Assembly (NCBI RefSeq): GCF_021245985.1
Contig: NZ_JAJQXA010000002.1
Location: forward strand, 412,668-476,667
Direction: 5' to 3'
DNA length: 64,000 nt
DNA from: Flavobacterium soyae
GTDB taxonomy: Bacteria; Bacteroidota; Bacteroidia; Flavobacteriales; Flavobacteriaceae
The notes below the pieces were generated by a model. The model was not told the origin of the DNA, did not search any database, and saw only the letters and a list, made by a program, of their open reading frames with translations. Below are positions 34,913 to 43,767 of this stretch, one piece after another. The position numbers and the translations under genes are program-made. The first letter of the stretch is position 1. Each line of letters opens with the position of its first letter.

Positions 34913-36631
34913 TTATTCATTTCCCAGTCTTGCCATTTGTTGTGCCAGATCTTTTTGAGGAATCACAATTTCTACCAAGGTTGGCAGATTTGTTTTTTTC
35001 TTAAGTTTTAGCAGTACTTCGTCTAACTCAGTAACTGTTTCAGCGCGGTAGCTGTTTGCTCCAAATGCTTTGGCAAGTGCCTGATAATCCCATTTTGGAA
35101 GAATATCAAATTCGTCAAATTTATGAGATGGGCCTGCCTTAAACGAGTCCATGTCTACATATACTTGCTCAATTGCGTATACTCCATTGCTCATTACAAA
35201 AATTACGGAATTGATGTTGTATTTTACAAGGGTCGAAAGTGATTGTGCAATCATCATAAAACCGCCGTCACCGGCTACAGTCCAGACTTGTTTACCACTC
35301 CCAAGCTGAGCTCCAGAAGCTGCACCAGTTTCAAAACCAATACACTGCCAGGCAGCCGAAGAAATATATGCGTTTTGAGATAATCCGTAAATATTGGTAG
35401 CTACGTACATTGATGAACTTACACCAAAAGTCATTACAATATCGTCCATCATTTTTTGCTTTTGCAGAAATAATGCTGCATGCTCAAAAAAACGGTTAAA
35501 TGTTATTACTTCCGGAGTTTTATCATATTTAGGATCTGAGTTGGATCGCCATGGTTCCGGGAATTTTGGCTGAGCAGGAGCTACTGTTTTTAAAGGATAT
35601 CCCGAAGCTTTTTTAAAACGTTCTGTTAAGGCTTCGATGAAATCTTTTAAAGTTACATTCGAATAGGTAAAATAACCAACCCTTGTTTCCTGAGTAGTAA
35701 TCTGAATCATATCCGAAAATTTATTTTCTACCAGCCATAAATAATCATCGGTAATAATAGTTCCTAAAGATAAAATACAGTCTGAAGCTTCGACCACTTT
35801 TATAACTTCTGGTATTGAGGCCTGATCAGAATAGGTACCTATAAATTTATCGCCTTTCTCATCCAGCACCGTTTTTCCAAGTGAAGTTGTAGTGTACAAC
35901 ATTCCGCTTGCTTTAATAAGTTCTTCTAATTGCTTAGTTAACTTATGTCGTAAAAGCTCTACACCTGCAAAAATTATAGGTGTTTTGGCCTGACTAATTT
36001 GGGTCCAGGCCTGAGAAACAGCATTTTCAAGTGCTGCTGCTTCACTCTTTATTATTTCGGCCTCCAGTTTTTTATTAGAAGGTTTAGGGCAAGGTTCGCC
36101 CCACACCTCTTTATAGCATGCTATGTACACAGGTCGCTGGTGTGTAAGTGCTGCGATAAGTAATTTATCGATTTTTTCAGGTGCACCTGCAGAAGTACTC
36201 AGGGTCTCGGCAGCAACAGTTACTCTTTCATAAACTTCCTGATCTGCGTTAAGATTACCTGTAGAGTGATGGTAAAGAACATTGTACATACTCCCAATTT
36301 GCCTTGCATCGGCTCCGGGCGTGGCACTAATTACAACAACAGGGCTGCGTTCTACATAAGCTCCTGCAATAGCATTTAGTGCACTAAAAGTACTTACGCC
36401 GTATTGTAAAGATACGGCAGCTAAACCTCTGGTACGTGCGTAAGCGTCTGCCGCATAAGACGCGTCCAATTCGTTTGAAGTTCCAATGGTTTCAATTCCA
36501 TCAAAATCTTCCAGAGCTTGTGTAAAATGTTTTACATAATCGCCCGGAATCTGAAAAACTTCGGTAACATTTAATTGTTTGAGCCGGGTAAGCAGATAAT
36601 CTGCAACTGTAAATTCTTTTGTAGGTTTCAT
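34913..36631 (-). CDS. Thiamine-diphosphate-dependent 2-oxoacid decarboxylase (indolepyruvate/pyruvate decarboxylase type)
   Basis: 572 residues in the three-domain PDC fold. The ThDP-activating Glu54 lies in SNELDASYAAD, the paired histidines in LYHHSTGN and the ThDP/Mg motif in VAGDGGFMMIAQ followed by MSNGVYAIEQ. The HH pair marks the decarboxylase branch and argues against acetolactate synthase. It is the first gene of a two-gene operon with the amino-acid oxidase. The pair suggests conversion of an amino acid such as tryptophan or phenylalanine to an aldehyde. This could serve indole-acetate-type or phenylethanol-type metabolism, which is inference. Confidence 0.85.
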   Translation of the reverse strand: MKPTKEFTVADYLLTRLKQLNVTEVFQIPGDYVKHFTQALEDFDGIETIGTSNELDASYAADAYARTRGLAAVSLQYGVSTFSALNAIAGAYVERSPVVVISATPGADARQIGSMYNVLYHHSTGNLNADQEVYERVTVAAETLSTSAGAPEKIDKLLIAALTHQRPVYIACYKEVWGEPCPKPSNKKLEAEIIKSEAAALENAVSQAWTQISQAKTPIIFAGVELLRHKLTKQLEELIKASGMLYTTTSLGKTVLDEKGDKFIGTYSDQASIPEVIKVVEASDCILSLGTIITDDYLWLVENKFSDMIQITTQETRVGYFTYSNVTLKDFIEALTERFKKASGYPLKTVAPAQPKFPEPWRSNSDPKYDKTPEVITFNRFFEHAALFLQKQKMMDDIVMTFGVSSSMYVATNIYGLSQNAYISSAAWQCIGFETGAASGAQLGSGKQVWTVAGDGGFMMIAQSLSTLVKYNINSVIFVMSNGVYAIEQVYVDMDSFKAGPSHKFDEFDILPKWDYQALAKAFGANSYRAETVTELDEVLLKLKKKTNLPTLVEIVIPQKDLAQQMARLGNE

Positions 36632-37293
36632 TTTTTGCTATTCTAAATTAGGAGTTATAATATCTGGAATTACTATTGCTGCTTGTTGAGCCTGATATGA
36701 ATATGTTTGCTGTTGTAAACCGTTTAAATTTTCTATTTTGTTATGTTTTTTCAGGTTAGTTACGTTCGTTTATTAAAGTGATTTCAGGGACACACTTTAC
36801 TTACGCTTCTTATATCATTTCTGTAATAAAATTAGTATGCCGCCATAGTTCAAATTAAAAAAAAGGCACGAGTGCGGGATTTTTATCCATGAGAGGTCAA
36901 AATAAAAGCATAAGATCATTTCTCTGCATTTTGAAGTATTCATTTTATTGAAATACACTTCGTCTGAACAACAACACAACAACCTGAAAAACAAATAATT
37001 AACAACAAAAAAAACAAAGTAAAACCACATTATTTCAAAATGATATAAAAACAAAAAAACCGCAATAACAATGGGTTTCAGTGTGAAGATTATGGATTAT
37101 ATATACAAAAAACAGATTAAGCAATAACAATCCTTTTCTTAAAATAATTTTCCTGTTATTGATTGCCTATTTAAGACGTCTTTTTACTTTATGTAACGGT
37201 TCACCCGCAAAATTGTCCGTTTGACTTTATTTTTTATGACTCTTAAAAAACTGCCTTATTACTTTCGCAGAGCAATATCCTAAAATTCAAATA
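36632..37293. other. 662-bp intergenic region
   Basis: Divergent region between the decarboxylase operon and the DUF2141 gene, very AT-rich. Reading frames here are low-complexity (Phe/Tyr/Leu-rich on the minus strand) and have no recognisable features. It must hold the promoters of both flanking transcripts. I see no RNA gene or strong hairpin. Confidence 0.5.
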
Positions 37294-37741
37294 ATGATTC
37301 AAATTAAAATCCCTCAAACAGGCTGGCTTACAATCTTAATAGTCATTTTATCTCTTACCAATACTTATGGACAAAATACCAATGTTAAAATTTCTGGTAT
37401 CCGCTCTGAAAAAGGACAAATTATATTAAATGTATTTAAAAACAGTGAAGATTATGAACAGGAAAAAGTTTTCAAAAAATTAGTCTTTGAAAAAAAAAGC
37501 AGTTGATAACGGTTCTATAATGATTAATTGTGATATCGAACCCGGTGTTTACGGTATTACTCTTATTGATGATGAAAATAAAAATGGGGAACTCAATAAA
37601 AATTTGATTGGGATACCTAAAGAAGGTTTTGGTTTCTCGAATTTTTTCATGGAAAAAATGAAAAAACCAGTCTTTGATGACTTTAAGATCACTATAAAAA
37701 ACCCGAACAGCAAAATCACCATTAAGGTAAAATATATGTAA
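37294..37741 (+). pseudogene. DUF2141-family exported protein, frameshifted in an A9 tract
   Basis: The first frame (37294-37506) gives a signal peptide (ends near TYGQ) and the start of a DUF2141 domain (VKISGIRSEKGQIILNVFKN). It then stops six codons past the A9 run at 37490-37498. The second frame (to 37741) carries the rest of the domain: PGVYGITLIDDENKNGELN, IGIPKEGFGFSNF and DDFKITIKN. Joined, the protein would be about 148 residues, the normal family length. The single-base change in a homopolymer could be a true lesion, phase variation or a sequencing error. It lies 36 bp upstream of the DUF4397 gene's likely start and may share its transcript. Confidence 0.8.
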
Positions 37742-37777
37742 TTGGATAAAAACAAAGTAAAACTCAAAATTAGAATT

Positions 37778-38470
37778 ATGAAAATCAAAACAATCTTTAT
37801 TAAATTAATTCCTGTAAAGGTAATGGCTGCGGCAGCCCTGATATTTTTATCATCTTGTGATAGCAACGAAGTAGACCCTTTTGGTTCTGCACACCTTAAA
37901 GTTGTAAATGCCGCGCCTAACTCCGGTTCTCAAAAATTTGTTATGGCCAACATTCCTTATATTGGTAATCTGGATTATCTGGAACATTCAGTATCGTACC
38001 ATGATGTAGCGGTGGGAAACAATCTCGTAAGCCAGTTTAGAGACGAAAACGATAATGACCTATATGCTTCTGAAGAACTTGATCTGGATGACGATAAAAG
38101 ATATACTGTATACTTAACGGGAGAATCAAGAAATGATGCAGAAGTGAGACTTTATGAGGATAATATAACTGCTCCGGCCAGTGGTAAAGCCAAGGTAAAG
38201 TTTATTCATTTAAGTGCTGGTGCTCCTGCCAATATTGATTTCATTGACGCCCAAGGCAATAATCTGGCTTTAAATGTTGCACGCTACAATCAAAGTGGTT
38301 ATTCTGAAATTAATGCCGGTTCATTAGGCATTCAAGTACGCGGCAGCGGGGAATCTGAAAATCTGGCAGCCTTGGCAGCAACTGATTTTGCTGCCGGAAA
38401 AGTTTATACCGTTTTTATAGCCGGATCTTCTGCATCAGGATATACAATTAGCCAAATTTCGCATAATTAA
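37778..38470 (+). CDS. DUF4397-domain lipoprotein
   Basis: About 230 residues from the ATG at 37778. A TTG 36 bp earlier is possible but less likely because it lengthens the signal peptide. The lipobox LIFLSSC is followed by two repeats of the DUF4397 beta-sandwich: HLKVVNAAPNSGSQKFVM and AKVKFIHLSAGAPANIDFID. DUF4397 proteins are surface or periplasmic lipoproteins of unknown function. A strong terminator follows at 38492-38540. The preceding gene is the broken DUF2141 protein. Confidence 0.85.
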   Translation: MKIKTIFIKLIPVKVMAAAALIFLSSCDSNEVDPFGSAHLKVVNAAPNSGSQKFVMANIPYIGNLDYLEHSVSYHDVAVGNNLVSQFRDENDNDLYASEELDLDDDKRYTVYLTGESRNDAEVRLYEDNITAPASGKAKVKFIHLSAGAPANIDFIDAQGNNLALNVARYNQSGYSEINAGSLGIQVRGSGESENLAALAATDFAAGKVYTVFIAGSSASGYTISQISHN

Positions 38471-38491
38471 GTTATTGCTTTATTTCATAAT

Positions 38492-38540
38492 AAATGACCA
38501 AATCTCTAAAATCAGGATAGTATTAGAGATTTGGTCATTT
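38492..38540 (+). terminator. Rho-independent terminator after the DUF4397 gene
   Basis: The 18-bp arms AAATGACCAAATCTCTAA (38492-38509) and TTAGAGATTTGGTCATTT (38523-38540) are perfectly complementary and a T-run follows. It lies 22 bp after the stop codon. Confidence 0.85.
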
Positions 38541-38660
38541 TTTCTTGAAAACAATATCAAAAGCATTTGGATCAAATTATTGTATATATTTTTTAAAAAA
38601 TATTAGTTCAAATTCTGCTCTTCTCACATATCTTTATGCCTTAATAAATAATCGATTATT

Positions 38661-39140
38661 ATGTTTCCAAAGCACGCTGTTTATATTCTTTTGACCTTCT
38701 TATTATTTATCTCGTGCAGCAGCGATAATGATGATACTATTGATGATACAGACGTAACAGATTCTGTTTTGATAGAAATTAATAAACTTAGGGCAACGGG
38801 ATGTAAATGTGGTACCGATGATATGCCTCCGGTACCTGCATTGGTAAGCAATTCATTATTGGCAAAAACTGCTGTTAATTATGCTCATGAAATGAATACA
38901 CGTAATTTTTTCTCGCATATATCTCCTGAAGGGACAAGCCCTATACAAAGAGCCGCTGCTGCTGGTTATACCGGAAAATATGTAGGCGAAGTTATAGCGC
39001 GGAATTACAGTACTCCTGCCGAAGTTGTAACAGGATGGAAAAATAGCGAAGACCATTGCAAGGCAATGATGAGCAGTACTTATGTAGAAATGGGTGCCGG
39101 AAAATCAGGAAATATATGGGTGGCAAATTTAGGACAGTAA
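38661..39140 (+). CDS. CAP-domain (SCP/PR1-like) lipoprotein
   Basis: 159 residues with a lipoprotein signal (LFISCSSD) and a CAP fold: the helix-1 pattern VLIEINKLRATGCKCG, the His motif NYAHEMNTRNFFSHISPEG, the Glu motif VGEVIAR and the C-terminal YVEMGAGKSGNIWVANLGQ. The metal-binding His/Glu set of the family is present. Function of bacterial CAP lipoproteins is poorly known. It is a single-gene transcript with a hairpin about 80 bp after the stop. Confidence 0.88.
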   Translation: MFPKHAVYILLTFLLFISCSSDNDDTIDDTDVTDSVLIEINKLRATGCKCGTDDMPPVPALVSNSLLAKTAVNYAHEMNTRNFFSHISPEGTSPIQRAAAAGYTGKYVGEVIARNYSTPAEVVTGWKNSEDHCKAMMSSTYVEMGAGKSGNIWVANLGQ

Positions 39141-39220
39141 GCTAATTTTCTTCACGAAGCTGTTATAACTATACAATAAGGTATAAATAAGCCATTTACC
39201 TTCTCGACAAATAGGAAAAA

Positions 39221-39262
39221 AAAATAGATTTATTCTCATTATAGTAAGAATAAGTCTATTTT
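39221..39262 (+). terminator. Terminator after the CAP-domain gene
   Basis: Arms AAAATAGATTTATTCT (39221-39236) and AGAATAAGTCTATTTT (39247-39262) pair with one mismatch, and T-rich sequence follows. It lies in the 335-bp gap before the GH12 gene. The rest of that gap is AT-rich, with a short AACAGG/CCTGTT hairpin at about 39348-39365, and must hold the GH12 promoter. Confidence 0.65.
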
Positions 39263-39475
39263 TATTTTTTTCAGATTATATTATTCTCAGTTTTTTATTT
39301 TATTTATGGTCAATTTTACCATAACTAACAATTTGAATTTATATTTTAACAGGTTATATCCTGTTTTTATGATAATAATTAAAAAATGCACTTGTTTTAC
39401 TACAATAAATTCACTAAATACATAATTATTAATACTTTAGTATAACTAATTATTAACCCTTAAAATTAAAATTTT

Positions 39476-40231
39476 ATGAAAAAATCATTTTTATTTGTAG
39501 TATTAAGCTTAATGTTTATGAGTTGCGAAACAAGTGAATCAAATGATTCAGAAGTTAAAGCTGCATGGTCATCATCTGCCCAATATGCCAGCTGGTCAAA
39601 TGGCGGTTATACCGTTTATAATAACATATGGGGTTCGGGTGCAGGAAGTCAGTCCATATGGGCAAATAATTACAGTAATTGGGGTATTTGGGCTAACCAT
39701 CCAAATACAGCAGGCATTAAATCATACCCAAATTCGACCAAATATGTTGGTAAAGTGTTGAATACAATCAATACACTTAGTACCAGCTTTAACGCAACTA
39801 CCCCTAGTGGAGGTGCCTGGGTTTCGGCTTATGATCTTTGGGACAGCAATAAAGCCAATGAAATAATGTTATGGTTAAACTACACAGGAAATTCAGACGG
39901 TTCAGGAAATGTAAAACCAATTTCTTATAATTATTCCTCAACAGGTGCCGCTGTTCCGGTATATACAAACCAAACTATTGGCGGTCATACATGGAACGTA
40001 TTCCGAGGTAACAATGGCTCTAATAATGTATATTCATTTTTACGTACTACAAAAACCAATGGCGGTACAATTGATGCTAAAGCAATTTTTAATTGGATAA
40101 AAGATAGAGGATGGTTTGGTAATGTTACTGTTGGAGATATCCAATATGGATTTGAAATCTCATCATGCTACGGTACAAACGGAAACGGAGCAAACTTTAC
40201 TTGTAACAGCTATTCTGTAACTAGTAACTAA
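39476..40231 (+). CDS. GH12-family beta-glucanase (cellulase/xyloglucanase) lipoprotein
   Basis: 251 residues with a lipobox (LMFMSC), so it is probably anchored at the cell surface. The beta-jelly-roll GH12 catalytic pair is visible: nucleophile Glu129 in KANEIMLWLNYTG and acid/base Glu227 in IQYGFEISSCYG. GH12 enzymes cut beta-1,4-glucans, xyloglucan or mixed-linkage glucan. The gene stands alone between two terminators, not in the glycoprotein locus, but it supports a plant-polymer-feeding lifestyle. Confidence 0.88.
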   Translation: MKKSFLFVVLSLMFMSCETSESNDSEVKAAWSSSAQYASWSNGGYTVYNNIWGSGAGSQSIWANNYSNWGIWANHPNTAGIKSYPNSTKYVGKVLNTINTLSTSFNATTPSGGAWVSAYDLWDSNKANEIMLWLNYTGNSDGSGNVKPISYNYSSTGAAVPVYTNQTIGGHTWNVFRGNNGSNNVYSFLRTTKTNGGTIDAKAIFNWIKDRGWFGNVTVGDIQYGFEISSCYGTNGNGANFTCNSYSVTSN

Positions 40232-40249
40232 TAAATTAATAATATGAAC

Positions 40250-40284
40250 AAAACGGGCTCAACTTGAAAAGTTGAGCCCGTTTT
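40250..40284 (+). terminator. Rho-independent terminator after GH12
   Basis: Perfect 16-bp arms AAAACGGGCTCAACTT (40250-40265) and AAGTTGAGCCCGTTTT (40269-40284), followed by T residues. The GC-rich core makes it strong. It lies 19 bp after the GH12 stop and is convergent with the next gene. Confidence 0.88.
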
Positions 40285-40326
40285 ATTTTTTTACAATATC
40301 ATCTACTTGACATTCCTGCAGACTTA

Positions 40327-40719
40327 TTACCGCAATGCATCAGACAGTGAACAACTAATAATTCCATCGCTGGAGACAGTGTTGGTAAGTGTATTTTTCT
40401 CAACCCCATTCACATAAATTTTTGCAGTCAGCGTCTGTCCGGGTGTACCCTCCTGTCCTGTAATCGAAGAACCACTCACTCCCAAAGCATAGATTCCTTC
40501 CCCAAAAGTCACCTCTTTAGACCAAGGAATACTTACATTGTCTTCCATTACATTAGAACCGCTTTCATTAATGTAGACTACTCTGATATTCTTAGAAAAT
40601 GTTCCTGTTAATTCATACTTTACCTTTCGGGATGCTCCCGGAGATGTATTGTTATCATCACTGCTGCATGAGCTTACAAAGCACAGCAGAGCTGCCAACC
40701 CAAATACTATTTTTTTCAT
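40327..40719 (-). CDS. Small lipoprotein, MmpS-like
   Basis: 130 residues with the lipobox FVSSCSSDD. The mature part reads as a single beta-sandwich with VKYELTGTFSKNIRVVYINESG, NVSIPWSKEV and LTAKIYVNGVEKN, a pattern like the MmpS-type fold seen in many flavobacterial lipoproteins. Function unknown. It lies 73 bp downstream of an AraC-type regulator on the same strand and may be co-transcribed with it. The fold call is moderate. Confidence 0.7.
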   Translation of the reverse strand: MKKIVFGLAALLCFVSSCSSDDNNTSPGASRKVKYELTGTFSKNIRVVYINESGSNVMEDNVSIPWSKEVTFGEGIYALGVSGSSITGQEGTPGQTLTAKIYVNGVEKNTLTNTVSSDGIISCSLSDALR

Positions 40720-40792
40720 ATCGTTACAATTTTAAATTCCACCAAAACTAAATAATGGCAGGTTTACAGAATTGTATAAAAACGACATCCGG

Positions 40793-41611
40793 TTATTCAC
40801 TCAGGTAAATAAAGGAAGAACTTTCGGTTCCCAGGCTTTCTTTCCTGATGAACTGATAAGGAGAAAGACCTGAAAATTCCTTGAAATCTGTATTAAAATG
40901 AGACTGGTCTGCATACTGAAGATCATAGGTCAATGCTGTAAGATCACCATAAACTGCAGTGGGCAGGACTTTGAGTGCATTCTCAAAACGGATAAGCCTG
41001 CCGAATTTAGTCATAGAAACTCCTGTATTTATTTTAAACCTCCGTTGAAGCTGCCTCTCTGAAAGCCCATAATGACCGGCTAACTGCTGCTGTTTTTTTT
41101 CCATGTTCCACAGCCATGACTTATTGCTGTGAAAAAGATCATTGATCGTCTGGTCTATTTTTCCGTGGTATAATCTTTCATAAAAATAGGTGCTCAAAAT
41201 CTGTACCCTGTTGTGATGATCCTGAGCATCCAAAAGCAAAAATGGAATTTCGGTCTTATCAAGCAAATTAATATCCACCATTCTATTGGTCATTTCCGAT
41301 GCGTCAATACCAAACAAGGCGTGTAAAGCGTGAGGATAAAAACTAACTCCAAAATGAGAAAACTGTGTATCCCAAAAAGCATCAGAGGGTTTGGTATCCA
41401 GCCCGCTTAAATAGCATAAAGGCATTATATTTCCATTGGCATCCTTAATTGGAGAAAAAGTATTGATATCCTGAAATATAAGCCTCGGATACTGATCGGC
41501 AAAAGAGCGTATATGCAGCACTTTTTTTTCCAGAGCCATCGAATCATAACTCCAGAAATAACGTATCCACGCTTTTAATTTTTCATGAGGCTGGTAAACT
41601 TTATATTCCAT
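40793..41611 (-). CDS. AraC-family regulator with DUF6597-like N-terminus
   Basis: 272 residues. The N-terminal sensor begins MEYKVYQPHEKLKAWIRYFW, the DUF6597 style. The C-terminal AraC DNA-binding domain contains GLSERQLQRRFKINTGVSMTKF and ends in SHFNTDFKEFSGLSPYQFIRKE. Targets are unknown. It is of a different subfamily from the cupin regulator at 24904 and is far from the utilization locus, so there is no reason to link the two. Confidence 0.85.
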   Translation of the reverse strand: MEYKVYQPHEKLKAWIRYFWSYDSMALEKKVLHIRSFADQYPRLIFQDINTFSPIKDANGNIMPLCYLSGLDTKPSDAFWDTQFSHFGVSFYPHALHALFGIDASEMTNRMVDINLLDKTEIPFLLLDAQDHHNRVQILSTYFYERLYHGKIDQTINDLFHSNKSWLWNMEKKQQQLAGHYGLSERQLQRRFKINTGVSMTKFGRLIRFENALKVLPTAVYGDLTALTYDLQYADQSHFNTDFKEFSGLSPYQFIRKESLGTESSSFIYLSE

Positions 41612-41815
41612 AAATAGTATTCAATGTAAAAACTGTACGCATAAAAATACAAAGCATTTTTACTCCAAGAGCTTGTTTTTAATCAATTGGTTTGTCTGAA
41701 TATAGATGCTAGATAAAGACTTATAGCGGAATAAGCTCCTAATTTTTTCAATTTTGCTTTTTGTAAAAATATAAAAGCTGTAACCCAAAACCAATATCCC
41801 TGCAAAGATTAATAC

Positions 41816-41848
41816 AAAAACTGCTAAAAGAAACGTTTAGCAGTTTTT
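41816..41848. terminator. Bidirectional hairpin terminator
   Basis: Arms AAAAACTGCTAAA (41816-41828) and TTTAGCAGTTTTT (41836-41848) with T-runs on both strands. It lies 35 bp after the stop of the minus-strand TonB-C-like gene and probably ends that transcript. Confidence 0.7.
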
Positions 41849-41883
41849 TTAGATATAGAAAATTTTGTTTATAAAAAGTTTAG

Positions 41884-42363
41884 CTACTGAACATAAAAGG
41901 GAAAGCTGTACAAACATCTTACTCGTTTTCCTCCTTTTATCGCAGGCGTCCAGTTAGGAGATAATTGCAAAACCCTTAGTAGCTCTTCGCCTGATCCATA
42001 GCCAAAATCACGAAGGATTTTTATATCAGATAACGTTCCATCTTTTTCAATTACAATAGTTGAAAAGACTGGCCCTATCGCTTCGTTTTTAACTGCTTCT
42101 TCTGGCATAACATAATTCTTCGTTAAGAAAATATGAAACTTATTTATACCTCCCGGATATTTAGGCAAAGAATCTACCAATGTCGGATTGTAAATTTCCT
42201 TATCATTTTCATCAACATTATATTCTAATGCAGTCTTTTTTTGAGATTCCTTTTCAACTTTTAAAGGAGGCTTAACAATTGCAGGTTTACTGCTCTCTTT
42301 TTGGCAACTTATAATTATGATAAAACTAAAAAATAAAAAAATCTTTTTCATCATTTCGTTCAT
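41884..42363 (-). CDS. TonB C-terminal-domain-like lipoprotein
   Basis: 159 residues; the second Met (MKKIFLFFSF) may be the true start. Lipobox IIIISCQ, then a Pro/Lys-rich linker (KPAIVKPPLKVEKESQKK) and a C-terminal TonB-like fold: YPGGINKFHIFLTKNY, FSTIVIEKDGTLSDIKILR and SPNWTPAIKGGKRVRC. It has no transmembrane anchor of a normal TonB, so it is a lipidated relative of unknown role. It lies 6 bp downstream of the DUF1080 gene and is probably co-transcribed with it. Confidence 0.75.
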   Translation of the reverse strand: MNEMMKKIFLFFSFIIIISCQKESSKPAIVKPPLKVEKESQKKTALEYNVDENDKEIYNPTLVDSLPKYPGGINKFHIFLTKNYVMPEEAVKNEAIGPVFSTIVIEKDGTLSDIKILRDFGYGSGEELLRVLQLSPNWTPAIKGGKRVRCLYSFPFYVQ

Positions 42364-42369
42364 CTTTAT

Positions 42370-43050
42370 TTATAATTCTTTTATTATAATATTACGATAC
42401 CATACATTGTTTCCATGATCTTGTAAAGCAATTTTTCCTTTTTTGAATGTTCCAAAATCAGGCCATCCGGCAAATTTACTTCCATCTATTAATTTTTTAA
42501 AATTATCGCCCCAAAGTACCGTTTCAACTACGACAACTCCATTCAAAATAAAGGTTAATTTTCCTTTATTGCTGATAATTTCAGCCTTATTCCATTCTCC
42601 AACCGGTTTTACAGGTTCTGATTTACTTTGAATCAAATCGTATAAATCTCCCGCACGGTGTTTCGTAATTTTTCCATCGGGATGACCATCATTATCCAAA
42701 ACCTGCATTTCCAGACCTGTACTAAATGTGTTTTGATATTTTTGAGGATCTTCGTTAACATAAAAAATAATACCGCTGTTGCCATTTGGAGATATTTTCC
42801 ATTCTAACTTTAAATGAAAATTTTCAAATTCAGCATTAGTTACTAAATCCCCTCCCTGCCCATCTTTAGCCGTATCTGGATTAAAATGCAATACTCCATT
42901 TTCTGCTTTCCATCCGGCCCCAGCCGAATTTTTACCATAAGTATGCCAGCCATTTGTAGTCTTCCCGTCAAAAAGAGGTTTAAAACCCTTCTGCGCTTGA
43001 ATTATTTGTGCAAAAGCTAAAATCAAAACTGCTGCTATAACTTTTTTCAT
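42370..43050 (-). CDS. DUF1080 (3-keto-disaccharide hydrolase-like) exported protein
   Basis: 226 residues with a signal peptide (ends near IQAQK). The DUF1080 concanavalin-like fold shows FKPLFDGKTTNGWHTYG, NFHLKLEWKISPNGNSGIIF and GKIALQDHGNNVWYRNIIIKEL. Some members hydrolyse 3-keto-glucosides, made by partner oxidoreductases of the Gfo/Idh type. No such partner lies nearby. It heads a two-gene operon with the TonB-C-like lipoprotein. Confidence 0.88.
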   Translation of the reverse strand: MKKVIAAVLILAFAQIIQAQKGFKPLFDGKTTNGWHTYGKNSAGAGWKAENGVLHFNPDTAKDGQGGDLVTNAEFENFHLKLEWKISPNGNSGIIFYVNEDPQKYQNTFSTGLEMQVLDNDGHPDGKITKHRAGDLYDLIQSKSEPVKPVGEWNKAEIISNKGKLTFILNGVVVVETVLWGDNFKKLIDGSKFAGWPDFGTFKKGKIALQDHGNNVWYRNIIIKEL

Positions 43051-43221
43051 TTGTTTCGTTTTTTAATTAATTGGACCTTGATAAATAACTCATAAAAAAT
43101 ATCTTTAAATATACTTAAAAAGGATGAGCAAAAAATATTCATATTTAGCAATATAGGCAGCAATTCAATTGTAATTTTTTTTTAGTTTATTGTTATAGTT
43201 TTTCAGGCTATTAATTTCCTG

Positions 43222-43413
43222 TTAATCCTCATTTTCAGCTTTACTGATCATTTCTAAAACAATATCAAGAATTAAAAGAGTTTTTAATCTGGTTCCACAG
43301 CTCAAATAAATCCAGGTTCCTAAAGATTCATCTGCCGGAAACATACAGGTAATTTGGGAAATACAAACGGTGTACTGGGTTAAATCATCGGTTCTGAATT
43401 GGATTGTTTTCAT
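43222..43413 (-). CDS. Small protein of unknown function, 63 residues
   Basis: No family recognised. The sequence starts MKTIQFRTDDLTQYTVCISQ and has three cysteines and no signal peptide or membrane helix. It begins with a proper ATG and has balanced, non-low-complexity composition unlike neighbouring shadow frames. It stands alone between DUF1080 and the IS1 remnant. Moderate evidence that it is real. Confidence 0.45.
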   Translation of the reverse strand: MKTIQFRTDDLTQYTVCISQITCMFPADESLGTWIYLSCGTRLKTLLILDIVLEMISKAENED

Positions 43414-43767
43414 GTGTAGATAATGTTTAGGCGATAAGATAAAGGTTAAAACGAGCTCAATTTCGTTATTAACATTTATATCCGTTAAAGCATTAAAGTT
43501 ATCTGATGTAATTCGTTTATCTTCTAAATTTTAATTATAATATTATTATAATTGTTTCAACGAATCCTTAATAAGTATAAACCAAAACTATATCAGCATA
43601 GCTTATTAACACACTAATTATGAAGGAAATGTAAAATTATTTCTAATTGTAAGATATCATCTTAGGAAATTAAAGCTGCTGCAGAAATCAAGTTAATATA
43701 CTCTCTGGGTCTATGAGTAGTGATCTCTCTAAAATACCTAGTAAATAATGATTTTAAATCAAAACAA
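43414..43767. other. 354-bp gap before the IS1 remnant
   Basis: AT-rich sequence between the 63-residue ORF and the left end of the IS1-like element. I see no convincing ORF, RNA or strong hairpin in it. Confidence 0.4.

Noticed and set aside
34913..36631. Acetolactate synthase
   Set aside because: The HH pair in LYHHSTGN and overall layout match pyruvate/indolepyruvate decarboxylases, and no regulatory subunit or branched-chain genes are nearby.
36815..37054. 79-codon minus-strand ORF in the gap upstream of the decarboxylase operon
   Set aside because: Phe/Tyr/Cys-rich low-complexity translation of AT-rich intergenic DNA, no recognisable domain and no plausible promoter placement.
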